In this document: positions 16,889 through 26,887 of the stretch, one piece after another
How the letters are laid out: the number at the start of each line of letters is the position of its first letter
Numbering within the stretch: the first letter of the stretch is position 1
Assembly (NCBI GenBank): GCA_964384465.1
Contig: CAYLLT010000018.1
Span: 1 to 64,000, forward strand
DNA length: 64,000 nt
Direction: 5' to 3'
Source: CAYLLT01 sp964384465
Lineage (GTDB): Bacteria > Planctomycetota > Phycisphaerae > UBA1845 > PWPN01
Translations under genes and position numbers: made by a program
Notes under the pieces: generated by a model
Databases searched by the model: none
What the model saw: the letters and a program-made list of their open reading frames with translations, nothing else
Told to the model about the DNA's origin: nothing

Positions 16889-17017
16889 ACACGCCTCTCA
16901 AGTGCGCTCCGAACTCATTATACCGAGTTTTGCAGGCCGGACCGAGTTCAGCCGACCTGCGCGTGGATCATGGCCCCCGCTTTCCGCACCCGGCCCGCGG
17001 CTTTATAACAGTCTATT

Positions 17018-18082
17018 ATGGATAATGCTGTGCTCCAGCAGGCGGGCCGGCGGCTCGAAGGATGGCCGCGGGTGATGATCCTCTCGCACGATCGGCCCGA
17101 CGGCGACGCCCTGGGCTCGATCGGGGCCATGAAACGGATCATCGAGGCCGCCGGCCGTTCGGCGGTCGCGTTCATTTATGATGAACTGGCGCCGCGCTAT
17201 CGTTTTCTGGACGCGATTCTTCCAGGGCGGGTTTCCACGAGCAGGATGCCCGTGCCACTCGGCACGTTCACGCGATGGCCGGCCGCCGACCTGGCCGCAC
17301 TCGATGCGCAGTTCGACGGTGTGCTCATCCTGGATACGTGCAGTTGGGGCCAGCTCGAGCCGGCCGCTGCATTCCTGCGGCAGACCCGGCTGCCGAAACT
17401 GATCGTCGATCACCACGTCACGCGTGACGATCTGACCGGCGCGAGTCCGGACATTCTGTGTCTCATCGACCCCACCGCCGCATCGACGTGCGTTCTCCTG
17501 CACGAGTGGTGCGCGGCCATGAATTGGAAATTTGACGAGTCCGCGGCCGAAGCGCTGTTCACCGGCGTGACCACGGACACGGGCTGGTTCCGATTTTCTA
17601 ACACGGACGGCCGGACGATGCGGACGGCGGCGGCGCTGTTGGATGCGGGTGTGCGGGCGGACCGCATGCATGCCCGGCTGCTGGATTCCTATTCGCCGGC
17701 GCGTCTCCGCCTGATGTGCGAAATGCTCTCGACCTTGCAATTCCACGCCGGCGGAGCGGTGGCATTGATGTGGCTGACGAAGGACATGTTCGACCGCAGC
17801 GGGGCCGTGATCGCGGATACGGAGGACCTGGTCAATGAGCCGATGGCGGTGGAGCAGGTGATCGTGACGGTGATGCTGACGGACATGGCGGACGGGAAGA
17901 TCCGCGTGAACCTGCGGAGCAAGTCGCCGGAAATCGCCGGGCGGGATATTGACGTCGCGGCCATCGCCGGGCAGTTCGGCGGCGGCGGTCATCGGCGGGC
18001 GGCGGGCACGCGCGTGCCGGCGCCGCTCGATGAGGTGCGCAATCGCATGCTGGCGGCGGTGATGGCGGCAATGGAAAAATGA
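17018..18082 (+). CDS. nrnA: DHH-family phosphoesterase, NrnA-like
   Basis: A 354-residue cytoplasmic protein of the DHH/DHHA1 family. It shows the metal-binding motifs SHDRPDGDALGS (motif I), LILDTC (motif II), DHHVTRDD (motif III) and TGVTTDTGWF (motif IV), then a DHHA1 domain with GGGGHRRAAG. The size and order match NrnA, which degrades nano-RNAs of 2-5 nt and can dephosphorylate pAp. Its stop overlaps the start of the next gene by 4 bp. The family is certain; exact substrate preference is inferred. Confidence 0.92.
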   Translation: MDNAVLQQAGRRLEGWPRVMILSHDRPDGDALGSIGAMKRIIEAAGRSAVAFIYDELAPRYRFLDAILPGRVSTSRMPVPLGTFTRWPAADLAALDAQFDGVLILDTCSWGQLEPAAAFLRQTRLPKLIVDHHVTRDDLTGASPDILCLIDPTAASTCVLLHEWCAAMNWKFDESAAEALFTGVTTDTGWFRFSNTDGRTMRTAAALLDAGVRADRMHARLLDSYSPARLRLMCEMLSTLQFHAGGAVALMWLTKDMFDRSGAVIADTEDLVNEPMAVEQVIVTVMLTDMADGKIRVNLRSKSPEIAGRDIDVAAIAGQFGGGGHRRAAGTRVPAPLDEVRNRMLAAVMAAMEK

Positions 18083-19320
18083 GCCTTTTGCTAAAGTCTG
18101 TCTCCGCACTGCTGGTGCTCACCTCGGTCGCCGTCGCTTCGCCGCCGCGGGTCAAGACGGGCATCGAAGTGCTCCGGCAAAACAACTTCGACATCCTGCG
18201 CGGCAAGACCGTGGGTTTGATCACCAATCCCACCGGCGTGGATTCAAATCTACAGTCCACCGTGGACATCCTCATGAAAGCGGACGGCGTGAAACTGGCG
18301 GCGCTGTTCGGCCCGGAACACGGCGTCCGCGGCGACAGCTCGGCAGGCGAACACGTCGAATCGTCGGTCGATCCGGTGACCGGGCTTCCCATGTACTCGC
18401 TGTACGGCAAGACGCGCAAACCAACACCGCAGATGCTGAAGGGACTCGACGTTCTCGTTTACGACATCCAGGACATCGGCTGCCGCTCGTACACGTATAT
18501 CAGCACGATGGGCGTAGCGATGGAGGCCGCCGCGGAGCAGGGCATCGAATTCGTCGTGCTCGATCGGCCCAATCCGCTGGGCGGATTGAGAGTCGAGGGC
18601 AATCTCGTCGAGAAGGGTTTCGAGTCGTTCGTCAGCCAATATCCGATCCCTTATGTCTACGGCCTGACGTGCGGCGAGCTGGCCACGCTGCTGAACGGCG
18701 AAGGTATGCTCGCGGGCGGCGTCAGATGCAAACTCACCGTCGTGCCCATGAAGGGCTGGACGCGGGAGATGACGTTTGAGCGGACGGGCCTGCCGTGGGT
18801 GCCGACTTCGCCGCACATCCCGACCGCGGATACGGCGGCATACTACGTCGCGACGGGTATCCTCGGCGAGCTGACCGTCATCTCGGAAGGGGTCGGATAC
18901 ACGCTGCCGTTCAAGCTGTTCGGCGCGGAATGGATCGATCCGCGGGCGCTGGCCGAGAAGCTGAACGCGCTGAACCTCGACGGCGTCATGTTCCGGCCGC
19001 TCGCTTTCAAACCGTATTATTTCACCTTTAAGGAAAAAGACCTGAGCGGCGTGCAGATCTATATCGCCGATGGCGCGAAACTCGACCTGATGAGCGTTCA
19101 GTTCCTGCTGCTGGAGGCGCACCACCAACTGTATCCCAAGAAGGACCCGTTCAAGCTGGCCGACGAATCCCGCATCAAGATGTTCGACAAGGTCTGCGGC
19201 AGCGACAAGGTCCGCAAGCTGTTCACCCGCCGGATGTCGTATCAGGACATCAAGGCGTTCCTGCACCAGGACGTGGAGAGCTTCCGGCAAAGATCGAAGC
19301 CGTATCAACTGTACCAGTGA
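18079..19320 (+). CDS. Secreted exo-N-acetylmuramidase NamZ-like (DUF1343, GH171)
   Basis: A 413-residue DUF1343 protein with a signal peptide (LLLKSVSALLVLTSVAVASP). The family signature is complete: TGIEVLRQNNFDILRGKTVG, LFGPEHGVRG, DVLVYDIQDIGCRSYTYI, VVLDRPNPLGG and SEGVGYTLPF. Members such as Bacillus YbbC/NamZ remove non-reducing-end N-acetylmuramic acid from peptidoglycan fragments. The role here would be cell-wall recycling or scavenging in the periplasm. It overlaps nrnA by 4 bp, suggesting co-translation. Family assignment is firm; the activity is by homology. Confidence 0.92.
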   Translation: MSLLLKSVSALLVLTSVAVASPPRVKTGIEVLRQNNFDILRGKTVGLITNPTGVDSNLQSTVDILMKADGVKLAALFGPEHGVRGDSSAGEHVESSVDPVTGLPMYSLYGKTRKPTPQMLKGLDVLVYDIQDIGCRSYTYISTMGVAMEAAAEQGIEFVVLDRPNPLGGLRVEGNLVEKGFESFVSQYPIPYVYGLTCGELATLLNGEGMLAGGVRCKLTVVPMKGWTREMTFERTGLPWVPTSPHIPTADTAAYYVATGILGELTVISEGVGYTLPFKLFGAEWIDPRALAEKLNALNLDGVMFRPLAFKPYYFTFKEKDLSGVQIYIADGAKLDLMSVQFLLLEAHHQLYPKKDPFKLADESRIKMFDKVCGSDKVRKLFTRRMSYQDIKAFLHQDVESFRQRSKPYQLYQ

Positions 19321-19329
19321 TTTCTGTCG

Positions 19330-21075
19330 TCAATCGGCGCAGGTGGGGTTTCCGAGCACGTCGGCACCGCTCAGGCACCTCTGCAATGTTCCAAAATCGT
19401 CCTGATCCGTATCGCCGTCGCCGTCATGGTCGCAGGTCAGGCAGGCGGGGTCGGTCTGAAGAATGGTGGGGCCTGACACGCAGCTCAGGAAATGCGCGAC
19501 GTCGTCGGCGTCCACGTCGCAGTCGTGGTCGTCGTCGCCGGGGACTGGAGGCAACTGGTACCAGAACGCGACCGAAGTAAAGGTTGCCCCCGGATCGGCG
19601 TAGCTGGCCTCAATCTTGAAATCGATCGAGCGTGAGAACGGGATGCGGTCGGCGATCTGCCAGCGATACTGATCGGCACGGGTGATCGGCGTGGCATTGC
19701 GGTGGACGTAGAGCGCGCCGTGCAGCGGGCGGATGACGGATTGCGGCATGGGGCCTTCGGGCTCGTCGTCCTGGATGCCGACCCAGTTGTAGTAGTACCC
19801 GCCGTTGTAGGCGTCCTCGGTGCCGGTCCCATTGAGGATGCGCGTGCCGTCGATGGTGACGATCTCATCGCCTTCCAGGATCGTGAAGTTGTTCGTCGCC
19901 TGCTGGAGGTACAGCAGGTTGCCGACGTAGTGTCCGCAACCGGTGGCCGAGAGCATTGGGTGGTACTGAGTGCCGGTTGCACGCGTCGTGCTCTCGACGT
20001 GAGCGTGAAGGTATCCCATGTCGGGGTCGATCGGTTGGCTCTCGTACTCCACGGCCGCGGAATCGATGACGATCGCTGCGGCCGTCGTGTTGCATAATAC
20101 GATCCGTATCGAGCGATGAAACGGCATCGGCCAATAGCTGTAGAAACCGTCGGGCGAATCGGTGCCCAGCGGAATGCTGCGATAAAGCGCCCGCTGACTG
20201 CCGGCGCCGAAGAAGTGAGCGACGGCGACATCGATGGCGGGCTGTGTGTAGCCATCGTAGGTGATGCGCAGCAGCAACCCGTTCGGCTCGGCATCAGTCG
20301 CGGCATCCATCCGCACATTGAGCCGGCGAACCAGCCCCGGCCCGGCCACGTCCGCCAGCGTGAGACAATCGCCCGCGGCGATCGACGTGGCCGGTGTATC
20401 CAGCAGGACGGCGGTGGAGCTGCTGCCCGCCGGGTGCTGACCGGCGTTGTTGAACAGTGCGACCGTCGCGGTGCGGGCGTCCTGCTCGGCGGGCGTGAGC
20501 GAACCGGAGTACGATTCGATCTGTGTGCCGGGCGGGAAGATCAGATAGCTGTACTGGTAATAGTTGCGCCCGACGCCGATGTTCTCGCCCTCGATGCGAA
20601 CAGAATTTTGGAACGGGATCGTCTCGTAGCATACCTGCCCGCCGGCTGAGGTGGTCAATAGCGGGGCGGCGAACCAGGAGAACGCGCCGGTCAGCAGTTG
20701 CTCGCTGCGGGTGTCGATGCGCGGGACGGACTCGCCGTCGAAATACATCCGCACGATGTAGTCGTCCCGTGCATTGCGGTGCGGCATCCAGAAGCGATAG
20801 ATGATGCCCGGCCCCTGAATGGTCCTGACGGTGACGATCTGATCGGTGGTGATAAACCCCGTCGGAGCTTCGTAATAATTGTAATCCCGGTTCAGTCCGT
20901 CGCGGTCATAGCTGGAGGCAAGGCCGGCCTGCACGCCCGGCCGCAAGCGGGGCCACTCGTCCCATTGCATATAGTCGCCGTAGCCGGAGCGGCTCTGCGC
21001 GGAGCAGACTTCAGGCGCATTGCCACATATCATGGCAATGAAGAGCATCCTTCCTCCGAGCCGTTGCAGTCGCAC
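19330..21075 (-). CDS. Secreted DUF2961 (GH172-like) protein with dockerin-like C terminus
   Basis: A 581-residue protein from a GTG preceded by aggagg. A signal peptide (MLFIAMICGNAPEVCSA) is followed by the DUF2961 fold: SYDRDGLNRDYNYYEAPTGF, a glycine-rich core, and the C-terminal sandwich with GTEDAYNGGYYYNW. DUF2961 includes GH172 difructose-dianhydride hydrolases and arabinofuranosidases. The last ~65 residues hold two calcium-loop repeats (DDDHDCDVDADDVAHFLSC and DHDGDGDTDQDDFGTLQRC) like dockerins. The same tail recurs in the proteins at 47912 and 59330. Substrate is unknown. Confidence 0.88.
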   Translation of the reverse strand: MRLQRLGGRMLFIAMICGNAPEVCSAQSRSGYGDYMQWDEWPRLRPGVQAGLASSYDRDGLNRDYNYYEAPTGFITTDQIVTVRTIQGPGIIYRFWMPHRNARDDYIVRMYFDGESVPRIDTRSEQLLTGAFSWFAAPLLTTSAGGQVCYETIPFQNSVRIEGENIGVGRNYYQYSYLIFPPGTQIESYSGSLTPAEQDARTATVALFNNAGQHPAGSSSTAVLLDTPATSIAAGDCLTLADVAGPGLVRRLNVRMDAATDAEPNGLLLRITYDGYTQPAIDVAVAHFFGAGSQRALYRSIPLGTDSPDGFYSYWPMPFHRSIRIVLCNTTAAAIVIDSAAVEYESQPIDPDMGYLHAHVESTTRATGTQYHPMLSATGCGHYVGNLLYLQQATNNFTILEGDEIVTIDGTRILNGTGTEDAYNGGYYYNWVGIQDDEPEGPMPQSVIRPLHGALYVHRNATPITRADQYRWQIADRIPFSRSIDFKIEASYADPGATFTSVAFWYQLPPVPGDDDHDCDVDADDVAHFLSCVSGPTILQTDPACLTCDHDGDGDTDQDDFGTLQRCLSGADVLGNPTCAD

Positions 21076-21155
21076 CGCGCTCCGACCTCCTGCTCATATC
21101 ATACCCTCTGGCTGGTGATTGGGTGTGTATTGTTCCCGAACCGGGACACGCGGGA

Positions 21156-22274
21156 TCACGGGACAATCTCCGCCATGCTGGTAAATACCGTTGATGAGAC
21201 CCGGTCGGGGTCCTTGGCAAAGCCGCGGGCGATTTCCGGCCTGATCCTGCGGGTTCGCACCAGCTCCGCCAGATGGTCGTCCATGCTTTGCATGCCGTGC
21301 CTCTTCCCGATCTGGATCAGGTTGTCCACGGTTTCGATCTTGTTGAGGCGGATGGCGGCGCGGACCGCGTCGTTGACCGCCAGGATTTCCAGTGCCAGAA
21401 CGCGCTTGCCGGTCATGTTGATATTGGGCAGCAGAAGCTGGCTGATCACGAACCGCAGCGAGAACGAAAGCTGCCCGCGGACCTCCTGCTGCTGATTGAC
21501 GGGAAAGATATCGACCAGGCGGGTGATCGCGCCGCGGGCATCCTGCGTGTGCAGGGTGGACATCACCAGGTGACCGGTTTCAGCGGCGCTGATGGCCATC
21601 TGGGCCGTGCCGATGTCGCGAATCTCGCCGCAGAGGATGACGTCCGGGTCCTGCCGGAGGCTGTACTTGAGTCCGTCGGCGAAGCTCTCCACGTCGATGC
21701 CGACCTCGCGCTGCGTGATGACCGAGTGTGAAGCCGGCTTGAAGACGTATTCGATCGGCTGTTCGATGGAGACGATGCGGTTGTCGCCGGACTGGTTAAT
21801 CAACTCGACGAGGCCGGCGAGCGTCGTGGTTTTACCGGACCCGGTGACGCCGGTGATGAGCACCAGCCCGCCGGGCAGACTGGAGATTCGCGCGGCCAGA
21901 TCCACCGGAAAGCCCATCCACTCGAGCGAGGGAATGGCGTCCGGAATGTAGCGGAAGCAGGCGCCCAGCGCGCCCTGACTGAAGAAGACGTTGACGCGAA
22001 ACCTGGCCACGCCGCCCTCATTTTCGATGGCGAAGGAGAAATCGAGGTCCGACTGTTGGCCGAGCCGCGATTTCATCGCCGCCGGCACGATGCTCACGAT
22101 CAGGCGGCGCGTCCCCTCCACGGTGAGCGGCGTTTCGCCGGCCGGCCGTAACTGCCCGTGAACGCGGATCGCAGGCGGGTACCCCGCTACGAGATGAAGG
22201 TCGGAGGCTTCAGCTTTCAAGCCCGCAAGCAGGAGCGTCAACAAGTCGTGGTTACAGGATGAAGTGGAAGACAT
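21156..22274 (-). CDS. pilT: Type IV pilus retraction ATPase PilT
   Basis: A 372-residue secretion-superfamily ATPase from MSSTSSCNHDLLTLLLAGL. It has the PilT N-terminal PAS-like domain (ASDLHLVAGYPPAIRVHGQL), Walker A GVTGSGKTTT, the Asp box (IVSIEQPIEYVF), Walker B DVILCGEIRD and the His box STLHTQDA. PilT disassembles pilins at the inner membrane base to retract type IV pili. No other pil gene is adjacent. A GTG 30 bp upstream is possible but overlaps the upstream gene's stop. Assignment is firm, although PilU-type paralogues look similar. Confidence 0.93.
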   Translation of the reverse strand: MSSTSSCNHDLLTLLLAGLKAEASDLHLVAGYPPAIRVHGQLRPAGETPLTVEGTRRLIVSIVPAAMKSRLGQQSDLDFSFAIENEGGVARFRVNVFFSQGALGACFRYIPDAIPSLEWMGFPVDLAARISSLPGGLVLITGVTGSGKTTTLAGLVELINQSGDNRIVSIEQPIEYVFKPASHSVITQREVGIDVESFADGLKYSLRQDPDVILCGEIRDIGTAQMAISAAETGHLVMSTLHTQDARGAITRLVDIFPVNQQQEVRGQLSFSLRFVISQLLLPNINMTGKRVLALEILAVNDAVRAAIRLNKIETVDNLIQIGKRHGMQSMDDHLAELVRTRRIRPEIARGFAKDPDRVSSTVFTSMAEIVP

Positions 22275-22304
22275 GATGCACCCGCTTTTCCTTATTGAAA
22301 CCAC

Positions 22305-25300
22305 TTACGGCGCCCGCTGCAAATAAGCGAACAGATCGCGCAACTGGTCCGGCGTCAGCTTGTTCAACTGATCTTCCGGCATCAGTGAGATCTGCGACTC
22401 GCGGATTTCGCTGATGTCGCTTCGGGCGATTCTGGTGCGTTCGGCGTCGGCGGCCAGCAGCGTGATGCCGGTGGGGGTCTGCTCGACGAGTAAACCGTTC
22501 AGCGTCCGGCCGTCGTTGGTTTCGACGATATAGCTCATGTACTCCTTGCGAACGATGAGACTCGGATCCACCAGGCTGACCAGCAGAAAATCGCGGTCCT
22601 GACGGTTGGCGTGCGTCAGGTCGGGGCCGACCACATGGCCCTCATCGAAGAGCCGGTGGCACGTGGCACAGAGTTGATTGAAAAGGAGACGCCCATTTTC
22701 CGGTTTGCCCGGAGCGGCCCGCAGATCGTTGTTGAACCGCCGGATGTCGGCCAGCTTTTCCTCCGGCGTGCCGGCGCGCAGCGTGCCCCAATGTTGATGC
22801 AACAGCGCGTCGATCTTCTGATCCTCAAATGACGCCAAAACGCGTAATTGCTCCGGGGTGACCTCCTCGGCTGCAAATTGCCGCTCATCCACTTTTTTCA
22901 GGAACCGGATCGCCCACGGTTTTCTGCTAAACAACAAGTCGCGGGTCTGCGACCGCAATTCCACGTTCATCTGTGAGTATTTTTGCAGAAGGGCCGTCGC
23001 GATCGAATCGTCCGGAAAGCGCCGCAGCGCATCCAATGCGGCCGATTGCACGGCTTGCGGCTCGGCGGCGGCGATACATTTCAAAAGGACGGTCACGTCT
23101 TCCGGCCGGCCGACTTCGCCCAGGAGCGTTAACGCAGCCCGCCGCATCTTTTCGGGAGATTGTGCGTCTTTGACCCATGACATCGCACGATCGTGGGCCG
23201 CCGAGGAACCCAATCGCGCGGCAACACGCAGGAGCGCGAGATTCTCCGCCGGCTCCTGTCCCCATAACGCCGCCAGCGGCTTCTCCAGAGCGGGCGGGAC
23301 TTTCTCCAGTCGCAGGCCCTGCGTGGCTTCATCCAGGGCGTCAATCAACAACTCGCGATCCGCCGGCGAGGGAGCCGAAGTCAGTAACCGCGCGCAGTCG
23401 GAATAACCCGCGTCGCCTCCCTCCAGTACACAGCGTTTGACCAGCCGGCCGAGAATCACATCGCGGATCATCGGAGCATTCCATGCCGCCGTGGACGTGA
23501 ACTCCTCGATCACGCGGCCGGAATCCATGCGGGTGAACTGTTCCACCGCCCACCACAACAGCAGCGGAATGTGCGGATCGCGGCCGTCCTCATTTCGCTG
23601 AAGGATGGCGCGAACGATCGGCAGGCCATCGGCCACGGGCAGGCGCTTCGCGGAGCAAGCCAGTTGGCCGCGCACGCTGACATTCGCCTCGTTTCGAGCC
23701 AGCGCGGTCAATCTCCGGCCGATCGCCGGCGAGACACGTCCTTCATCGCCAAGGAAACGGACCGTCCACGCGCGAACATTCGCATCAGCGTGGCTCAAGA
23801 GTTGCTCCGCCAACGCTTCATCAAACCCGCAGCTGACGTACAGCGCCCATAAGGGTTGCAACGCATGCTCGTCTTGCCGCTTCAAAACGAGTTTGCGCAA
23901 TGCGGGGAAAATCGAGTCATCCCGCCGGTCGGCCAGAATCCTGCGGGCCTTGCGGGCGTACCAGTCGTTCGGGTGATCGAGGAGTGGCAACAACTCATCG
24001 CTGGTTAATTGCGTCAGGTCGCGCGGTTGGACGGGCTTGACCCCTTGCGCTTGAATTTTGTAGATGCGCCCGTTGGTCAAATCCCAGTCGGCGTCGGGGT
24101 CGGGATGCGCGGTGCGCTTGTCGCACCAGTCGGCGACAAACACGGAGCCGTCCGGCCCGCTGGTCAGATCGTCCGGCGCGAACCAGGTGTCGTTGCCCGC
24201 CAGCAGTTCGCCGCCGTGGTCGGCTTTGAATGTTGAACCGAGCGGTTCGAGATCGTGCCAGTATATCGCGTGGCCGAGCACGTTCGCGGCCACGTATTTG
24301 CCGCGGAAAGCCGATGGGAACGAATCGCCCTGATAGACGATGCCGCCCGCGGTGACGTGGCCGCCGTGAAAGCCGCTGTAGTCCACGTGGTCGAAGTATC
24401 CGAATGTGTACGGGTTGTGCAGGGCGCCGTGCTTGCCGAACTGCTTCCAGTAGTAGGCTCCCTGTGCGCCGTGCAGCATCACGTACGGGCCGAGATTCGT
24501 GCTGGCCAGCAGTCGGCCGCGGGCGTCGAAATCGAGCCCCCACATGTTGCCGCCGCCTTCAAAGAACAGCTCGAATTGCTTGGTCAGCGGATGATACCGC
24601 CACACGCCCTGCTGGAATTCGATGCCGCGGATGTTGGCGGTGACGGTAGTGCCTTGCGCGCCGTAGAGCCAGCCGTCCGGCCCCCAGGTCAACGAGTTTG
24701 CCACCGCGCTGGCGTCTTCCATGCCGAAGCCGCTGAGCAGCACCTGCGGGTCAGCGTCGGGAACGTCGTTGCCGTCGCGATCTGGATAGAAGAGCAGGTA
24801 CGGCACCTGGAGCACAAATACGCCGCCGTGGCCGAAGGCGATGCCGCTCGCCAGGTTGAGGCCGGTGACGAAATCTTTCGCACGATCCGCCCGGCCATCG
24901 CCGTCGGTGTCTTCGAGGATGGTGATGCGGTCCGCGCCTTTCGGCCCGCGCGGCGGCGGTTCGGGTACGCGGTCGTAGACCGTGCGCGAATAGCGATCGA
25001 CTTTGACCCGCTTCAATTCCGCCGGGTTGGGATACTGCAAATACTGCACGACCCACAGCCGGCCGCGATCGTCGAATTCGATGCACACCGGCTGGCGGAC
25101 GGTCGGTTCGCCGGCGAAGCATTTGACCTCGAAGCCGGCGGGGACGGTCATGTGCCGGACGGCTTCGGCGGGTGAGTAGCCCTGTGCCCGCGCCAGGCCG
25201 GGCATCGCGAGAATGAGGATGAAAGGGTGTGCGAGCAGGCCTTTCAGAGCCGCGCCCGTAAGGAAGCGGGCCGCAGAGGACCGCTCCCTCACGGTCGCGG

Positions 25301-25370
25301 CTCGGATAATTCGACCGCTTCTCACACACCCTCTGAGAGTCGAACCTATGTGTTTGCGGGTCGATTGCAT
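22305..25370 (-). CDS. PVC-type heme-binding CxxCH protein with propeller and HEAT-like repeats
   Basis: A 1021-residue secreted protein. After a hydrophobic signal (HPFILILAMPGLARAQG), residues about 65-430 form the membrane-bound dehydrogenase/NHL-like propeller (VPAGFEVKCFAGEP, DDRGRLWVVQY, ILEDTDGDGRADRAK). About 430-850 are Ala/Leu-rich HEAT-like repeats. The last 150 residues are a cytochrome c domain with LCATCHRLFDEGHVVGPDLT (CxxCH) and a distal Met in SLMPEDQL. Such proteins abound in planctomycetes and verrucomicrobia; function is mostly unproven. The N-terminal ~45 residues are encoded over palindromic repeat copy C, making the start uncertain. Confidence 0.92.
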   Translation of the reverse strand: MQSTRKHIGSTLRGCVRSGRIIRAATVRERSSAARFLTGAALKGLLAHPFILILAMPGLARAQGYSPAEAVRHMTVPAGFEVKCFAGEPTVRQPVCIEFDDRGRLWVVQYLQYPNPAELKRVKVDRYSRTVYDRVPEPPPRGPKGADRITILEDTDGDGRADRAKDFVTGLNLASGIAFGHGGVFVLQVPYLLFYPDRDGNDVPDADPQVLLSGFGMEDASAVANSLTWGPDGWLYGAQGTTVTANIRGIEFQQGVWRYHPLTKQFELFFEGGGNMWGLDFDARGRLLASTNLGPYVMLHGAQGAYYWKQFGKHGALHNPYTFGYFDHVDYSGFHGGHVTAGGIVYQGDSFPSAFRGKYVAANVLGHAIYWHDLEPLGSTFKADHGGELLAGNDTWFAPDDLTSGPDGSVFVADWCDKRTAHPDPDADWDLTNGRIYKIQAQGVKPVQPRDLTQLTSDELLPLLDHPNDWYARKARRILADRRDDSIFPALRKLVLKRQDEHALQPLWALYVSCGFDEALAEQLLSHADANVRAWTVRFLGDEGRVSPAIGRRLTALARNEANVSVRGQLACSAKRLPVADGLPIVRAILQRNEDGRDPHIPLLLWWAVEQFTRMDSGRVIEEFTSTAAWNAPMIRDVILGRLVKRCVLEGGDAGYSDCARLLTSAPSPADRELLIDALDEATQGLRLEKVPPALEKPLAALWGQEPAENLALLRVAARLGSSAAHDRAMSWVKDAQSPEKMRRAALTLLGEVGRPEDVTVLLKCIAAAEPQAVQSAALDALRRFPDDSIATALLQKYSQMNVELRSQTRDLLFSRKPWAIRFLKKVDERQFAAEEVTPEQLRVLASFEDQKIDALLHQHWGTLRAGTPEEKLADIRRFNNDLRAAPGKPENGRLLFNQLCATCHRLFDEGHVVGPDLTHANRQDRDFLLVSLVDPSLIVRKEYMSYIVETNDGRTLNGLLVEQTPTGITLLAADAERTRIARSDISEIRESQISLMPEDQLNKLTPDQLRDLFAYLQRAP
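25246..25305. repeat. Dispersed palindromic repeat, copy C
   Basis: Arms agagccgcgcccgtaaggaa and its near-complement ending gtcgcggctcgg. It lies inside the 5' end of the cytochrome gene and would be translated as residues 22-42 if the long start is used. Confidence 0.85.
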
Positions 25371-25373
25371 ACG

Positions 25374-26635
25374 TCAGAAGGCGTGAAGCGCGAGCCCCCA
25401 CAACAGGTGGGCGGCATGGCGGGGATAGAAAGCGTCGTCCGCGCCGGCATTGGGCGGGTTCAGCCGGACGCGAGGCCACGGTCCGTAATCTCTTTTGATC
25501 GCGTCGAAACAACGTGCGGCTTGTCGTTCATCACCCCACCGCGAGTAAAACGCCAGCATCATCCCGACGCTCCACAGCACCGCCGGCCGATCGTTGAACG
25601 CGGCTTGTTTATCGGTGTACGTCACATCCTGCGGGAAATTGTATATGCGATTGTCCCTCCAGAAGCGGCCGACGGACTCTATCGCCTGGGCACGCGTCCA
25701 GGGCAGCGCGACGCGGCCGCCGCGGTCGCGATACGACTCGATTCCCCACAGCGTATAGACGTGATGGGCCAGGTCGTCGGGCCGCAGCGCACTTCCCGGT
25801 TGCGCGACCGCCTGTGCATGCCAATAGGGCGCGTCCCGACGGATGATGACTGTGGAGACGATGGCCCGGGCAAGAGCGTCGCAGCGCTCCTGAATCAGCC
25901 GCCGCTCGTCGGGATCGAGCAGGTCGCCTTGCTCGGCGAGGAAGCGCACGAGACTCCCCAGAAACATGGACGGCGCGTTCACGCAAAACTTCGCGTCCGA
26001 TGAATCCGGGCTGTACCAGAAGAATCCACCCTCATAACCCTCGGACCACATCTCGCGACACCACCGCAGCGCCACCTGACCGATCAGCGTTTTCATCTCC
26101 TTCTGTTCCGCAGGCGTCCAAAAAAAGGGAATCGCCAGTGATTCAAGCAGCCCGTTCAGCACGATGGCGGTGGTAATGGTATAGGGATGGTTCGGCGGGT
26201 TGGTGGTGCCGTCCTGAAACGCATCCCATGCCTGCGGCAAGCCCCACCCCGGCCGGCCGTCCCGATCCAGATCGCTGTTGTCCATCAGCCAGCGGGCGGC
26301 CTTGCGAACGCGCCGGCGACCCTCGTCGTGACCGGTGGCCTTGAAGCGAACCGCTTCGGCCGAGAGCACCAGCCCGTACGTCATGGGTTGATGTTCGGTC
26401 GTAGGAAAGTAATTGTCGATGCCGAGGCCCTGATTGTCTTCCGGGAACAGGGCCAGCAGCGCGGCGTAAGCGGCGGCTGGCGCATCGGCGATTGATTTCT
26501 GTAACCTCTTATTAGAGTCACCANNNNNNNNNNCTCCGCAGCCGTGTTCGTCTTTTCAGCCGGCCCTCGGCAACCAACCGCATCGGCCAACCAGGCGATC
26601 AGCAGCAAAGTGTGAAATGCTCGCCTCAATCTCAC
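25374..26635 (-). CDS. Putative lipoprotein, possible alpha/alpha-barrel enzyme, split by an assembly gap
   Basis: Two parts separated by N at 26524-26533. The N-terminal part (about 33 residues from a GTG after gggagg) reads RLRRAFHTLLLIAWLADAVGC, a lipoprotein-like signal. The C-terminal part continues from DSNKRLQKSIADAPAAAYAA through GLGIDNYFPTTEHQP to LLWGLALHAF. The two parts are in different frames across 10 N, so the true gap length is not 10. Helix-rich sequence with conserved Trp/Tyr (KAARWLMDNSDLDRDGRPGW, FFWYSPDSSDAKF) suggests an (alpha/alpha) toroid as in uronate lyases or glycosidases, but I do not recognise the family. Confidence 0.6.
26524..26533. other. Run of 10 N (assembly gap)
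   Basis: Ten undetermined bases inside the lipoprotein gene. The coding frame is inconsistent across them, so the number is a placeholder or there is an error next to it. Confidence 0.95.
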
Positions 26636-26752
26636 GGAACCTCCCACGATTTATCAGATCGGTTTCATAACATAATCATCAGGAGCAGCACAGGTTACAG
26701 CCGATTGATCTTTCCCGCGAAGGCCGCTATCGTGACAACGAAACCAACCGCC

Positions 26753-26825
26753 GCCCCCATCGTCTAGTGGCCTAGGATATCAGGTTCTCATCCTGGAGAC
26801 ACGGGTTCGAATCCCGTTGGGGGTA
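26753..26825 (+). tRNA. tRNA-Glu (anticodon CTC)
   Basis: A 73-base cloverleaf. The acceptor arm pairs GCCCCCA with TGGGGGT, the anticodon arm pairs TCAGG with CCTGG around loop TTCTCAT (anticodon CTC, reading GAG), and the T arm is ACGGG-TTCGAAT-CCCGT. The D-arm region cgtctagtggcctagga matches bacterial tRNA-Glu. The discriminator base is A and no CCA is encoded. A terminator follows at 26836. Confidence 0.95.
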
Positions 26826-26835
26826 AATCTCGAAT

Positions 26836-26872
26836 GGGCAACGAGTTAGAATCGTTGCCCTTCTTCTTTTTT
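26836..26872 (+). terminator. Rho-independent terminator after tRNA-Glu
   Basis: gggcaacga (26836-26844), a 7-base loop and tcgttgccc (26852-26860) form a perfect 9-bp stem, followed by a T-rich tract ttcttctttttt. Confidence 0.9.
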
Positions 26873-26887
26873 ACTCCAGGCCGTTTT

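Noticed and set aside
16812..16901. 30-residue extension of the ArsC-like protein
   Set aside because: It reads through palindrome copy B; the family start is MSLPLNVLFICTGN.
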